Shown: positions 16,669 to 24,813, counted from the stretch's first letter. The stretch is DNA of 32,860 bases from an uncultured Lachnospiraceae bacterium (GCA_910585065.1 CAJUCG010000012.1:1-32860); one strand, 5' to 3'. Program-made: numbers and translations. The notes: generated from the letters alone by a model not told the origin.

Positions 16669-17313
16669 TCAGAGAGAATAAGTAATATGCTCTCTGTGAT
16701 ATTGTAAAAAATCTTTTTTCCCAAAATCTGGTAAATATCCATACTCATCTAAAATCAGCTTAATCAACGCTGTAGTTCTCGCCTGAGTATTAATACTTTT
16801 TGCAGGATTAAATTCAATATCGGTAAAATAATTATAACTTGAAATTACATTGATTTCATCTGCCGCAAATGATTCTTTTACAGCGGAAATATAGATAAAA
16901 TCATAGAATGCCGTTTTGGGGATTAAAGGAAAATCCTCATTTTGATAGCGGAATGCCCTTAAATCTCCAGAATAACGTAATCTTTCATCCCTCTTGGCTT
17001 CTTTCGGTAAAACGTCCAGCAAATCAAGATAAGGACCCCCATTCTCAAAAATTTTAGCACTCTGAAAAATATTTTCAAGGGGATAGTTGTTTAACTTGAG
17101 ATTAAATGCACTTAAATTCACTCCAATTGCTTCCTTGCTCTTAGTGCTGACCTCCAATGGTCTGGCATTTATATCTGCTTTTAATATCGCATTGTGCAGA
17201 CTTTCTATAGATTTTTGCTTTTGAGATACTGCAAAACCAGAAAACCATTCAAACGAATATATTTCACTAACAACTTTTCCCTGACGAATAAAAAATGCAG
17301 GTCGGTCTGCCAT
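16669..17313 (-). CDS. NADAR-domain protein of the DarT1-associated antitoxin type, without a visible toxin gene
   Basis: A 214-residue protein. Its marks run in the order of the DarT1-associated NADAR family: ADRPAFFIRQGKVV, FEWFSGFAVSQKQKSIESLH, LEVSTKSKEAIGVNLSAFNL, then IFQSAKIFENGGPYLDLLD, KEAKRDERLRYSGDLRAFRY, PLIPKTAFYDFIYISA and FTDIEFNPAKSINTQARTTAL. Known members remove ADP-ribose put on guanosine of DNA by DarT1 toxins, so they act as antitoxins. Here both neighbours are unrelated (purL; flotillin) and there is no room for a toxin gene. GGGAGG lies seven bases before the ATG. The gene is visibly more AT-rich than purL and flotillin, which fits acquisition by transfer. It could be a solitary anti-toxin, a phage-defence remnant, or a housekeeping ADP-ribosyl hydrolase. 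Confidence 0.85.
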   Translation of the reverse strand: MADRPAFFIRQGKVVSEIYSFEWFSGFAVSQKQKSIESLHNAILKADINARPLEVSTKSKEAIGVNLSAFNLKLNNYPLENIFQSAKIFENGGPYLDLLDVLPKEAKRDERLRYSGDLRAFRYQNEDFPLIPKTAFYDFIYISAVKESFAADEINVISSYNYFTDIEFNPAKSINTQARTTALIKLILDEYGYLPDFGKKDFLQYHREHITYSL

Positions 17314-17377
17314 TATCTTCCTCCCGTCTTTTATTGATTATTTTCGCCTACGCCGCCTTATACTTCTCGATTAGATA

Positions 17378-17413
17378 ACAGGAGGGAGCAGTTTTATTAC
17401 TGCTTCCCCCTGT
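17378..17413 (-). terminator. probable terminator hairpin of the nfeD-flotillin operon
   Basis: A 14-base-pair stem with one mismatch and one G-T pair (17378-17391 with 17400-17413) around an AT loop lies 13 bases after the flotillin stop. The T run is better on the plus side (TGTTTTT), so its strength as a minus-strand terminator is uncertain. Confidence 0.55.
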
Positions 17414-17425
17414 TTTTCCTGATAT

Positions 17426-18811
17426 CTACTCCTGTTTTTCTATCACTTCCCCGACCGCCTCTTTTCCCAAAAGTCCTGGCAGCTCCATTCCAGCCTGCTT
17501 AAACAGTTCATTTAACGGGGGAACGGACTTCATCATCCCGGAGAGAAAATCCGCCGTTGCAGTCTTTCCGTCGCCCTTGCTTCCGCCATCCCAAACAGTA
17601 ACTTTATCGATCTTAACGCCCTTGATAGCATCCACCTGGATCTTCATCAATTCTTCAAGCTTATCCGCAACAATTAGCTTCACTGCATCGCCAGCTTCGC
17701 CGCCCGCTGCTTCGACAAGTCTCTTCATTCCTTCCGCTTGCTTCTCTAAGATCTCCTGCGCACCCTTTGCCTGCGCTTCCATCTTCGCATAGATTGCATC
17801 CGCCTCGCCTCGTGCCCTGCGCCGCATTACTTCCGCTTCCGCCTCAGCTGCAATCTCTGCCTTCTCCTTCTCAATCTGTGCCCTTACAATAACATCCGCC
17901 TGCTGCGTTGCCTTCTCAAGCTGCGCACGAGTATTTTCTGCTTCCTGCTGTGCCACATAAGCTTCCTGCTTTGCGCGCGCCGCCTGTACCGCCTCAGCTG
18001 CTGTCGCAATGCGAAGCGCGTCCGCCTCTTTCTCACGGCGGTTCGCCTCGGACTGTGCGACTTCGATCTTTGCGTCATTCTCGCCCTGGATAGCACTCGC
18101 GTTCGCTGCTGCCACCTGGATACGCTGATCTTTCTGGGCAAGAGCCTGACCAATCTCACCATCGCGATCTTTCTCCGCCACATTTTTCTTTGCGTCGTTG
18201 ATCGCCTTCGCTGCTGCCTCCTTGCCGAGTGCCTCAATATAACCGGACTCATCTGTAATATCTGTTACGTTTACATTGATCAGCCGAAGACCAATTTTCT
18301 TCAGCTCAATTTCCACGTTTTTCGAGACGGCGAGCAGGAACTTATCACGGTCAGTATTGATCTCCTCAATATCCATCGTCGCGATAACAAGGCGCAGCTG
18401 ACCAAAAATAATATCCTTCGCCAACTCCTGAATCTCATTTAATTTCAGCCCCAGCAGACGCTCCGCTGCATTCTGCATAATCCCCGGCTCCGTCGAGATC
18501 CCGACAGTAAAACGGGACGGCACATCCACACGGATATTCTGCTTTGACAGGGCATTGCGCAGATCGACATTGATCGAGATTGGGGTCAAATCCAGATACT
18601 GGAATGACTGAAGCACTGGCACTACGAACGCTGCGCCGCCGTGGATACATTTCGCACTGCGCGCCTGCCCATCCTTATCCGTGCCGACTTTACCATAAAT
18701 TACCATAACTTTATCCGACGGACATTTACGGTAGCGCGACAAAATTCCCGCGATGGCAGCAAACAGCACCAGAACAACAACACATACAGTAATAAGCACT
18801 TCCATTGACAT
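17426..18811 (-). CDS. flotillin-like SPFH-domain membrane scaffold protein
   Basis: A 461-residue protein with one N-terminal membrane helix (residues ~5-25), an SPFH/PHB domain (~28-190, including QNIRVDVPSRFTVGISTEPGIMQNAAERLLGL), and a long Ala/Glu/Lys/Gln-rich coiled coil (~195-370, with EKDRDGEIGQALAQKDQRIQVAAANASAIQGENDAKIEVAQSEANR). The C-terminal tail has VDAIKGVKIDKVTVWDGG, as in flotillins. These proteins form ordered membrane patches that organise lipids and signalling or secretion complexes. GAGGG stands eight bases before the ATG; an in-frame Met is two codons further on. It follows an NfeD-type gene, the usual partner, after 175 bases that include short GTGTGAA repeats. Confidence 0.93.
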   Translation of the reverse strand: MSMEVLITVCVVVLVLFAAIAGILSRYRKCPSDKVMVIYGKVGTDKDGQARSAKCIHGGAAFVVPVLQSFQYLDLTPISINVDLRNALSKQNIRVDVPSRFTVGISTEPGIMQNAAERLLGLKLNEIQELAKDIIFGQLRLVIATMDIEEINTDRDKFLLAVSKNVEIELKKIGLRLINVNVTDITDESGYIEALGKEAAAKAINDAKKNVAEKDRDGEIGQALAQKDQRIQVAAANASAIQGENDAKIEVAQSEANRREKEADALRIATAAEAVQAARAKQEAYVAQQEAENTRAQLEKATQQADVIVRAQIEKEKAEIAAEAEAEVMRRRARGEADAIYAKMEAQAKGAQEILEKQAEGMKRLVEAAGGEAGDAVKLIVADKLEELMKIQVDAIKGVKIDKVTVWDGGSKGDGKTATADFLSGMMKSVPPLNELFKQAGMELPGLLGKEAVGEVIEKQE

Positions 18812-18956
18812 TGAACAACCCTCTTTTCTGCGCCACCTTTTTTCTTAGCCCCGCGCCAGACAGCGCAAAATACGCGGAGCTATAAACGGGTTTCCCCGCT
18901 TTTTTTTCATACACAAACGATTTATGAGAAGAATCACTTCTTTTTGCAGTTCTTTC

Positions 18957-18992
18957 GTGTGAAGTTTTTTCACACTTGAAGCTTTTTCACAC
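18957..18992. repeat. GTGTGAA repeats between nfeD and the flotillin gene
   Basis: GTGTGAA (18957-18963) faces TTCACAC (18969-18975) around five bases, and a second TTCACAC lies at 18986-18992 across the nfeD stop codon. The rest of the intergenic stretch (to 18812) has a small CGGG-GAAA-CCCG hairpin on the minus strand and no gene. Confidence 0.6.
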
Positions 18993-19649
18993 TTTCTCCA
19001 CTACCACGGTGTCCCCCACCACATCGGTAATGCGCACAGTCATCCCCGCCGGAATGGGCATATCGCTCTCTGTGACGGCGGAGAGTTCCACAAAACCGCT
19101 CTCCATCGTAAGTGTTACCTTGCCGCCGTTCTCCCCTTTTTCAGGGATGGTAACATAGACAAGTGCTGATTCCCCGATTGTACTCTTAATGCGGAAAGTT
19201 CCATTTTCTGTCAGTTTGCTGGAAGCCTGCAAGAGTTTCGCAACCGCGTACATCATTATCGCACCCGCTAAAATGCCGAGAAATAAAGATGGTGCAAGCT
19301 GCATCCCACCCCTGACAAAGCAGATCGAGATCCAGGAAAAGGTCGTTAAGAATGCGATAATGCCCTGCAGGGTAAAGAGCCGCAGTGTACCAAAATCAGA
19401 ATTTACATTGCCATCCCCGTCCGCGCTAAAATCAACATCATCGATGGAAAGATCGCCGCCGTCCACACTCATCTTTGCATCCACATCAAAATCGATCCCC
19501 GATGTATCGGATGGATTTGCGTCCGCACCATGCTCTCCGAAGCCCAAAACAATCATCACTGTCTGAACAATCAAAAGCAAGGTCGAAGGAATCGCAATTA
19601 CATACAGTACACGAAGCACCCCGGATAAACTTTCCCACCATGCATACAT
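18987..19649 (-). CDS. NfeD-like membrane protein, partner of flotillin
   Basis: A 220-residue membrane protein. TM1 is at about residues 10-34 (VLRVLYVIAIPSTLLLIVQTVMIVLGF). An acidic Asp/Ser-rich outside loop follows (~40-85, with repeated DVD/DVDFSADGDG). Two more helices lie at ~92-112 and ~118-140. The C-terminal OB-fold domain (~150-220) has the NfeD pattern IGESALVYVTIPEKGENGGKVTLTMESGFVELSAVTE...IPAGMTVRITDVVGDTVVVEKV. NfeD proteins stand next to flotillin/stomatin genes and are thought to work with them in membrane quality control. The start at 19649 was chosen for AAAGGAG eight bases upstream; a longer frame to 19691 would begin within the promoter. The first gene of a two-gene operon. 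Confidence 0.88.
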   Translation of the reverse strand: MYAWWESLSGVLRVLYVIAIPSTLLLIVQTVMIVLGFGEHGADANPSDTSGIDFDVDAKMSVDGGDLSIDDVDFSADGDGNVNSDFGTLRLFTLQGIIAFLTTFSWISICFVRGGMQLAPSLFLGILAGAIMMYAVAKLLQASSKLTENGTFRIKSTIGESALVYVTIPEKGENGGKVTLTMESGFVELSAVTESDMPIPAGMTVRITDVVGDTVVVEKV

Positions 19650-19667
19650 ATCTACCACTCCTTTCAC

Positions 19668-19682
19668 GTAAATTTTATTTAC
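19668..19682. promoter_or_regulatory. inverted repeat at the nfeD start site, probable operator
   Basis: GTAAAT-TTT-ATTTAC lies four bases downstream of the nfeD -10 box and spans the expected +1. The same arms with a three-base spacer occur at 19816-19830 in the divergent regulator promoter. Confidence 0.6.
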
Positions 19683-19686
19683 CATC

Positions 19687-19715
19687 ATCATACCATTATC
19701 TTGTTATCTTGTCAA
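19687..19715 (-). promoter_or_regulatory. promoter of the nfeD-flotillin operon
   Basis: TTGACA (19710-19715), 17 bases and TATGAT (19687-19692), with an extended TGG before the -10 box. The match is strong. Confidence 0.88.
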
Positions 19716-19784
19716 GAAAATTAAAGAAAATTTAGTTTTTTCTAATCTTTTTGTTATCTTTTTGTAAAATAGAGAAAAAATAGC

Positions 19785-19812
19785 TTGATTTTCTTTGTAA
19801 TTGTGGTATGAT
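19785..19812 (+). promoter_or_regulatory. promoter of the XRE regulator gene
   Basis: TTGATT (19785-19790), 16 bases and TATGAT (19807-19812), with the extended TGG motif. It faces away from the nfeD promoter. Confidence 0.7.
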
Positions 19813-19815
19813 TAT

Positions 19816-19830
19816 GTAAATCGTATTTAC
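19816..19830. promoter_or_regulatory. inverted repeat at the XRE gene start site, probable operator
   Basis: GTAAAT-CGT-ATTTAC lies three bases after the -10 box. It has the same arms and spacing as the repeat at 19668-19682, pointing to one regulator that controls both directions. Confidence 0.6.
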
Positions 19831-19877
19831 GCAAAATGAATTTTTTGTATCAAAGCGGTCGCTATATGGAGGCAATT

Positions 19878-20447
19878 ATGGACGCACATATCATTGGACA
19901 ACGCATTAAAGAGGCCCGGCTTGCCAAAAAAATGACGCAGGCGGAAGTGGTCGGCGATTTCATTACCCGGAATATGCTCAGCCAAATTGAAAGCGGCTCC
20001 GCGCTTCCCTCAATGAAAACATTAGCTTATCTCTCGTCCGTTCTTGGTATCCCCCTTGCCGTCTTGATGGCGGACGAGCCGGATATCGCCCCGGAGGAGA
20101 AGCTCCCCCTTCCGGATCATTTTGCTTGCTCCGAACTTTTCCAGATGAAAGAATGGTTTTACAAAGAAAAATACCGCGAATTAACCGACTGGCTTACCGG
20201 GACAAAAAGTACAGATCCCCTCTATGACGAAAAGCAGGCTTTTCTCGCCCGCGCTTTTTACGAGCAGGCCAAAATTTGTAGACAATCCGGCGATCTCCCC
20301 TCCGCTTTTACCTTCTCCAAAAAAGCTTCCGACTATGCAGATTTAGGTTTCTATGCAAATCCGGGACTGAAAGCGGACGCAATGTTTTTACTCACCTCAC
20401 TTGCCGAGGAGATCCGCCCAAAATATGAGAAAAATCATGAAGAATAA
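19878..20447 (+). CDS. XRE-family helix-turn-helix regulator, divergent from nfeD-flotillin
   Basis: A 189-residue DNA-binding protein. The N-terminal HTH (residues ~5-60) reads IGQRIKEARLAKKMTQAEVVGDFITRNMLSQIESGSALPSMKTLAYLSSVLGIPLAVLM, a normal XRE/Cro domain with the recognition helix around TRNMLSQIESG. The C-terminal part (~75-189) is helical, with two TPR-like segments (LARAFYEQAKICRQSGDLPSAFTFSKKASDYADLG and the following AMFLLTSLAEEI); it may sense a ligand or partner. ATG 19878 was chosen because GGAGG lies five bases before it; two upstream in-frame Met codons lack a site. Given the twin inverted repeats, it likely controls itself and the divergent operon, but that is inference. 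Confidence 0.85.
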   Translation: MDAHIIGQRIKEARLAKKMTQAEVVGDFITRNMLSQIESGSALPSMKTLAYLSSVLGIPLAVLMADEPDIAPEEKLPLPDHFACSELFQMKEWFYKEKYRELTDWLTGTKSTDPLYDEKQAFLARAFYEQAKICRQSGDLPSAFTFSKKASDYADLGFYANPGLKADAMFLLTSLAEEIRPKYEKNHEE

Positions 20448-20483
20448 AGAACAAAACTTGAATGATCAAATTCGGCGCGCCTG

Positions 20484-20624
20484 ATCAGATGGGGGACTGA
20501 ATCCCGCCACGGATACGGATAAGCAGCTCACCGCCTGCAAAGACAAAAGTCATCCCACATCTGATATACTGTCTCGAAACATCCAACGCAGCAGAAACAA
20601 ATTGCGGGATGTTTCGAGACAGTA
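20484..20624. repeat. nested palindromic intergenic element between convergent genes
   Basis: Two adjoining stems: an outer pair of 12 bases with one mismatch (20484-20495 with 20554-20565), and a perfect 18-base-pair stem (20567-20584 with 20607-20624) extended by CGCA/TGCG after a two-base bulge. The first stem encloses smaller hairpins and, on the minus strand, a 22-codon frame (20485-20553, MTFVFAGGELLIRIRGG...). No T run follows either stem. It may be a bidirectional terminator, a small mobile repeat or a structured RNA. Confidence 0.5.
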
Positions 20625-20649
20625 CAAACAATGGTTTAATATATAATCT

Positions 20650-22890
20650 TTACTTTTTCAGCAGTTCACGCCGCGCGCGCAGTACTTCTGCCACACTCCA
20701 CGCCTGGGTGTAGCATCCTCTGCTCTCACACGCGAAATCCCCGTCAAATATCTCTGCAATTCCTCCCAGACATCCATCCGCCATATGATCGGCAAAACTC
20801 TCAATCATTTGGTTAAGCTGATCTTTTTCCTGTTCGCTCTGCCCCATGGTTTTTGCCCACGCATCAAAGAAAGCACCTGCAAGATATCCCCATGTGGTTC
20901 CCATATGGTAAGCCAGATCGCGCTCAATCAGCCGTCCGCTGTACTTTTTGTGGTATCCGCTCTCCCCCGGCGCAAGACTGCGCAGCCCATAAGGGGTATA
21001 AAGATTCTCATACACAACACACACGATACTTTTTTCCTTTTCCGCTGGAAGCATAGAAAAGGGAAGGGAAACCGCAAAAATCTGATTTGGTCGAATACTT
21101 GCGTCCCTGCCTTTCTCCCCCACAGTATCATACAGGCATCCCAGCGCAGGATTCCAAAATTTTTCCACAAAGGATTGGCACACCCGTTTAGAAAGCGTGT
21201 CAAGCTCCTCGCCCCCCGGTGCATTTCCCAATTCATTCTCCGCAAAAAAACGCTTTTTAAACAGGTGCATACAGCGGATAGCATTGTACCACAGGGCATT
21301 GATCTCCACCGCTTTTCCATGGCGCGGTGTGACCACAATATCCCCCACGCGCACATCCATCCAGGTCAGCTGGTCTAGACCGCCGCCGCCTGCAATCAGC
21401 CCATCTTCCTCCATATGAATCCCATAGCGTGCCGTCCCTTTCTGGTAGCTTTCAAAAATTTCACAAAGCACCGGATAAATTTTATCGCGGATAAAAATTT
21501 CCTCCTCCAAAAGTTCGGCTGCAAGTTTGTTGTCGGATAATTTTTCTTCTGCCCGATAACAAGGAAGTCCTGTGGTATATTGCAAATATTTATATACAGC
21601 ATAAAAATACCAGAGCGAAGCGTCAATGGTATTGTACATTGGCTCCTCCTTGGCGTGATTCGGGAAAACATTTGGAATCATCCCCCGGCTGACATATTTT
21701 GCAAAGGAAAGCAGCACTTCGCGCGCCTCCTCAAAACGCCCAGTCGCAAGCGTCAAACCAGTAAAGGCAATCATCGTATCCCGCCCCCAGTCAGCAAACC
21801 AGGGATAACCCGCAAGAATGGTCATATATCCAGTGGATGCGCGCCGCACAAGAAAATGATCGGCGGAAAGCACCAGCCGTCCAGTCAGTGCGTCCGCACT
21901 GCCCGCCCTCTCCAAAAGTCCTTCCGCGCGCAGAGCTGCCTCCTCAAATACCCGCTTTACATAATCAAGAAGATTTTTTTCCTGCCCGTATTCCTGATTC
22001 TTTGATTCCTCTCCTCCAAGCAGTTCACAGACTAACCCAATCTCTTTTCTTTCCCCCGGTTCTAAACAGACATGAAGCTCATACGGTGTAAAATGATGAT
22101 CCACGCCGGTGAATCCATTTTGCATATCCACACAATATAATTGATTTTCCTCAATCAGATAGTTCGGTGTTGCCATGGAGGTTTTACGCTCCCTCCGATC
22201 ATGAAGATCACCCTCCGAGGCAGCAAAGTGGATCTGATATTCCCCCGCTGCGCGCGGCGTAAGCAAAATTTCCCTTCCCGAACACTGCACCGAAAAATCA
22301 AGAGAATTTTTCTCGCTCACCTCGCCAAACGGTCGGAAATTAAAGAGCGGTGTAACCGAAAACACAGCCTCCCTCCCACTGCGGTTTTCCAGTGTGTAAG
22401 AGATCACTGTCTCATTCTTTCCGTAGGTCAGCGCGATCCGTTTGCTCATCTTAATGCCGTCAGAAAAATAGTGGTACTCCGGCCAGAAATCAAAATTAAA
22501 CCCTGTCTGATAGTGGTATCCCTCGCGCAGATATCCCGGGTACTGCGCTGTTGCAAGATCCCTTCGCACCACCTTTACTCCCTCCGTGGAAGCCTCCGCA
22601 CTTACAAAACGTTCCGGTGCAAGCAATTCTTTTCTCGCTGCCTCACTATCCTCCTGCTCCCGATAAAAAATAAATTCTTCGTGCGTCTTTGCAAGTACCA
22701 GCACCCGATCAACGGGCGGGTGCAAAGAGGCAATTAAATATGAGGAAAATATTCTGCTGCTATTGCCATGTACAGTACTGTTTGCATAGCCACCGATCCC
22801 GTTGGATAAAAGCCATTCCCTTTTATTTCCAGTTTCAAAATCCCGAAAACCACTTCTCCCAATACGATAGGAAATACGTTCTCCTGCCAT
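20650..22890 (-). CDS. amylo-alpha-1,6-glucosidase / glycogen debranching-type enzyme
   Basis: A 746-residue enzyme of the GDE type. The N-terminal beta-domain (residues ~1-290) opens RIGRSGFRDFETGNKREWLLSNGIGGYANSTVHGNSSRIFSSYLIA. The C-terminal (alpha/alpha)6 barrel (~320-740) has GYPWFADWGRDTMIAFTGLTLATGRFEEAREVLLSFAKYVSRGMIPNVFPN, GLDQLTWMDVRVGDIVVTPRHGKAVEINALWYNA and the C-terminal GSWAEIFDGD-like stretch (GIAEIFDGD). These enzymes hydrolyse alpha-1,6 branch points of glycogen. Putative acid residues are the Asp in DWGRD and the Asp in WMD. GGAGAAGATT stands before the ATG. It begins 34 bases after the hsp33 stop, so it is probably the last gene of the methyltransferase-hsp33 operon. 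No glycogen synthesis gene is in the window. Confidence 0.9.
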   Translation of the reverse strand: MAGERISYRIGRSGFRDFETGNKREWLLSNGIGGYANSTVHGNSSRIFSSYLIASLHPPVDRVLVLAKTHEEFIFYREQEDSEAARKELLAPERFVSAEASTEGVKVVRRDLATAQYPGYLREGYHYQTGFNFDFWPEYHYFSDGIKMSKRIALTYGKNETVISYTLENRSGREAVFSVTPLFNFRPFGEVSEKNSLDFSVQCSGREILLTPRAAGEYQIHFAASEGDLHDRRERKTSMATPNYLIEENQLYCVDMQNGFTGVDHHFTPYELHVCLEPGERKEIGLVCELLGGEESKNQEYGQEKNLLDYVKRVFEEAALRAEGLLERAGSADALTGRLVLSADHFLVRRASTGYMTILAGYPWFADWGRDTMIAFTGLTLATGRFEEAREVLLSFAKYVSRGMIPNVFPNHAKEEPMYNTIDASLWYFYAVYKYLQYTTGLPCYRAEEKLSDNKLAAELLEEEIFIRDKIYPVLCEIFESYQKGTARYGIHMEEDGLIAGGGGLDQLTWMDVRVGDIVVTPRHGKAVEINALWYNAIRCMHLFKKRFFAENELGNAPGGEELDTLSKRVCQSFVEKFWNPALGCLYDTVGEKGRDASIRPNQIFAVSLPFSMLPAEKEKSIVCVVYENLYTPYGLRSLAPGESGYHKKYSGRLIERDLAYHMGTTWGYLAGAFFDAWAKTMGQSEQEKDQLNQMIESFADHMADGCLGGIAEIFDGDFACESRGCYTQAWSVAEVLRARRELLKK

Positions 22891-22924
22891 AATCTTCTCC
22901 TTTCCAGCACAAAAATCTCCGCGT

Positions 22925-23803
22925 TTACGCCCCCATTAACATCTTTCTTATCTCATCCGTCTCAAAGCGATATTTTTTATTGCAGAACTGGCAGCCCGCC
23001 TCGATCGGTTCGCCGTCCGCAAGCATCTGCGAAAGATCCTCTTTTCCAATACTTAAAATTGCCCGTGCCACGCGCTCCCTGCTGCAATTACAGCGATAGA
23101 AAACCGGCTGCCGCTCATGGACGGTTACCCCCATATCTCCTAGCAATTCAAAGAGAATTTCTTCCGGGGTCATTCCCCGGTCAAGAAGCGAGGTGACGGA
23201 CTGTAGTTTTGCTAATCTCTCCTCCAGTTTTGCAATAATTTCCTCCGATGCAAATGGCATAAGCTGAATAATAAGTCCGCCTGCGCAGCGCACCGTATTA
23301 TCCCCATTCATCAGCACACCAAGTGCCACAGCGGAAGGCACCTGCTCGGAAGCCGCGAAATAGTAGGTTAAATCTTCGGCAATTTCCCCGGAGATCAGTT
23401 CGGTCTGCCCAACATAAGGATCCTTTAGTCCCAGATCTTTCATTACGTAGAGCGTCCCCCTGCCAATAGCTCCACCGACATCCAATTTTTTTTGTGCATT
23501 CGCCGGAAGAAGCACACCTGGCTCATAGACATACCCCTTTACCTCGGCATGGGAATTCGCGGTTACTAAAACACCGCGCATCGGTCCATCCCCCGCCATT
23601 TTCAATGTTAAAAGATCGTCTTCCCCCTTCATCATGTTGCCCATCATTAACCCCGCTGCCATCAGCCTGCCAAGTGCCGCCGTTGCAACCGGGCTGGTAT
23701 TATGCACTTTTCGCGCCGTTTCGGTAAGTTCTCTTGTTGTTACCGCAAACGCGCGCACCGCATCAAGTGCTGCCGTCGCGCGCACCATATAATCTTCTGC
23801 CAT
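22925..23803 (-). CDS. hslO: redox-regulated chaperone Hsp33
   Basis: A cytosolic holdase that is switched on by oxidation. The 292 residues are the normal length. The C-terminal zinc site has all four Cys: CNC at 238/240 and CQFC at 271/274, in the family spacing. The N-terminal part has the usual RATAALDAVRAFAVTTRELTETARKVHNTSPVATAALGRLMAAGLMM core, and GYVYEPGVLLP follows. The start at 23803 was chosen for GGAGG eight bases before it; in-frame Met codons further up lack a site. It lies between a methyltransferase gene (54 bases upstream) and the debranching-type enzyme (34 bases downstream), all on one strand. Confidence 0.96.
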   Translation of the reverse strand: MAEDYMVRATAALDAVRAFAVTTRELTETARKVHNTSPVATAALGRLMAAGLMMGNMMKGEDDLLTLKMAGDGPMRGVLVTANSHAEVKGYVYEPGVLLPANAQKKLDVGGAIGRGTLYVMKDLGLKDPYVGQTELISGEIAEDLTYYFAASEQVPSAVALGVLMNGDNTVRCAGGLIIQLMPFASEEIIAKLEERLAKLQSVTSLLDRGMTPEEILFELLGDMGVTVHERQPVFYRCNCSRERVARAILSIGKEDLSQMLADGEPIEAGCQFCNKKYRFETDEIRKMLMGA

Positions 23804-23857
23804 TTTTGTATCCTCCATTTCAATTTTATTCAGGAACACAGGAGGCATATCAGCCCC

Positions 23858-24655
23858 CTATCTGATATACAGTTTGCCTTCCTGATGTCCCTCCCTTGCA
23901 ATAAAATAGATGCGTTCGGTCTCCTCTGCCGCTTCCCGGTGTGTTCCCGCCTCGTACATCGCCACAAATTCCAATCCCGCCTCCAAAAGCAGGCGCACAA
24001 TGGTTTCGGGGTGATATGCCCGCTGCAAATGTGTCTCCTCAACGCGCTCATACAATTCTTTCGGCGATTCTTCCACCCTCTTATAGATGGTGATATCATA
24101 GCGGTTTAACCCTGTTTCTTCCTCGTAGGCATTCTCCCAGATAAGACTGCAATCCTCGCGGTTCTCCGCAATAGTCGCATCGCCGATTAAATCGCGGTAT
24201 TTATGGATGGTATTCATATCAAAAATAAAAATGCCGCCCGGATCAAGATAGTTGTTGACAAGGCAAAATACCTCTCGCAGTTCCTCTTCCTCTGTAATAT
24301 AATTCATGCTGTCGCATAGGCTGATCACGGCTGCAACGGTGCCGTAAAGTTCAAATTCGCGCATATCCTGATTCAGATAAAGAATCGGCTTTTTAAGATC
24401 TGTGGCATCCTCCGCCATTTCATGTCTGCGCGCAATCTCTAACATATCTTCCGACAGATCAATCCCAATCATATCGTAGCCCGCATCCCGCATCCTGCGC
24501 GTAATGCATCCCGTCCCGCAGCCAAGTTCACAGACAAGCCCGTCCCCCACCCCATATTCCCTTAAAAGTTCGATCAGATACTGACTCCACTCCTTATATG
24601 GAACATTGTCCATAAACATATCATAGACCTTAGCAAATCCTGTATAAGCCTCCAT
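23858..24655 (-). CDS. class I SAM-dependent methyltransferase, substrate unknown
   Basis: A 265-residue protein. It opens EAYTGFAKVYDMFMDNVPYKEWSQYLIELL, then has the SAM-binding motif I VCELGCGTGCITRRMRDAGYDMIGIDLSEDMLEIARR (residues ~42-78), motif II around SLCDSMNYITEEEELREVF, and FIFDMNTIHKYRD. This is the common clostridial YdaC/UbiE-like group in which the substrate is not known. ATG 24655 was chosen for GGGGAGG six bases before it; a longer frame to 24715 would begin in the -35 box. It is the first gene of the probable operon with hsp33 and the debranching-type enzyme. Confidence 0.87.
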   Translation of the reverse strand: MEAYTGFAKVYDMFMDNVPYKEWSQYLIELLREYGVGDGLVCELGCGTGCITRRMRDAGYDMIGIDLSEDMLEIARRHEMAEDATDLKKPILYLNQDMREFELYGTVAAVISLCDSMNYITEEEELREVFCLVNNYLDPGGIFIFDMNTIHKYRDLIGDATIAENREDCSLIWENAYEEETGLNRYDITIYKRVEESPKELYERVEETHLQRAYHPETIVRLLLEAGLEFVAMYEAGTHREAAEETERIYFIAREGHQEGKLYIR

Positions 24656-24686
24656 AAAAAACCTCCCCGGAAATTTTCCTGTTGTG

Positions 24687-24715
24687 ATTATACCAAATAT
24701 TGCTTTTTCTTTCAA
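24687..24715 (-). promoter_or_regulatory. promoter of the methyltransferase-hsp33 operon
   Basis: TTGAAA (24710-24715), 17 bases and TATAAT (24687-24692), with TGG directly before the -10 box. Confidence 0.85.
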
Positions 24716-24722
24716 CCTGATC

Positions 24723-24751
24723 TTGTCCTCTCTATAAAAGTCTGATATACT
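24723..24751 (+). promoter_or_regulatory. promoter of the 24814 membrane-protein gene
   Basis: TTGTCC (24723-24728), 17 bases and TATACT (24746-24751), with an extended TGA before the -10 box. Its -35 box is seven bases from the -35 box of the divergent promoter. Confidence 0.65.
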
Positions 24752-24813
24752 TATCCAAGATATACAAAAATATAAAATAATATCAAAACAAATATTTAAG
24801 AAAGGATTTCTTT

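Noticed and set aside
17314..17425. A DarT1 toxin gene or remnant next to the NADAR gene
   Set aside because: The 112 bases hold only a hairpin and no reading frame of use; the other side is a terminator and the purL control region.
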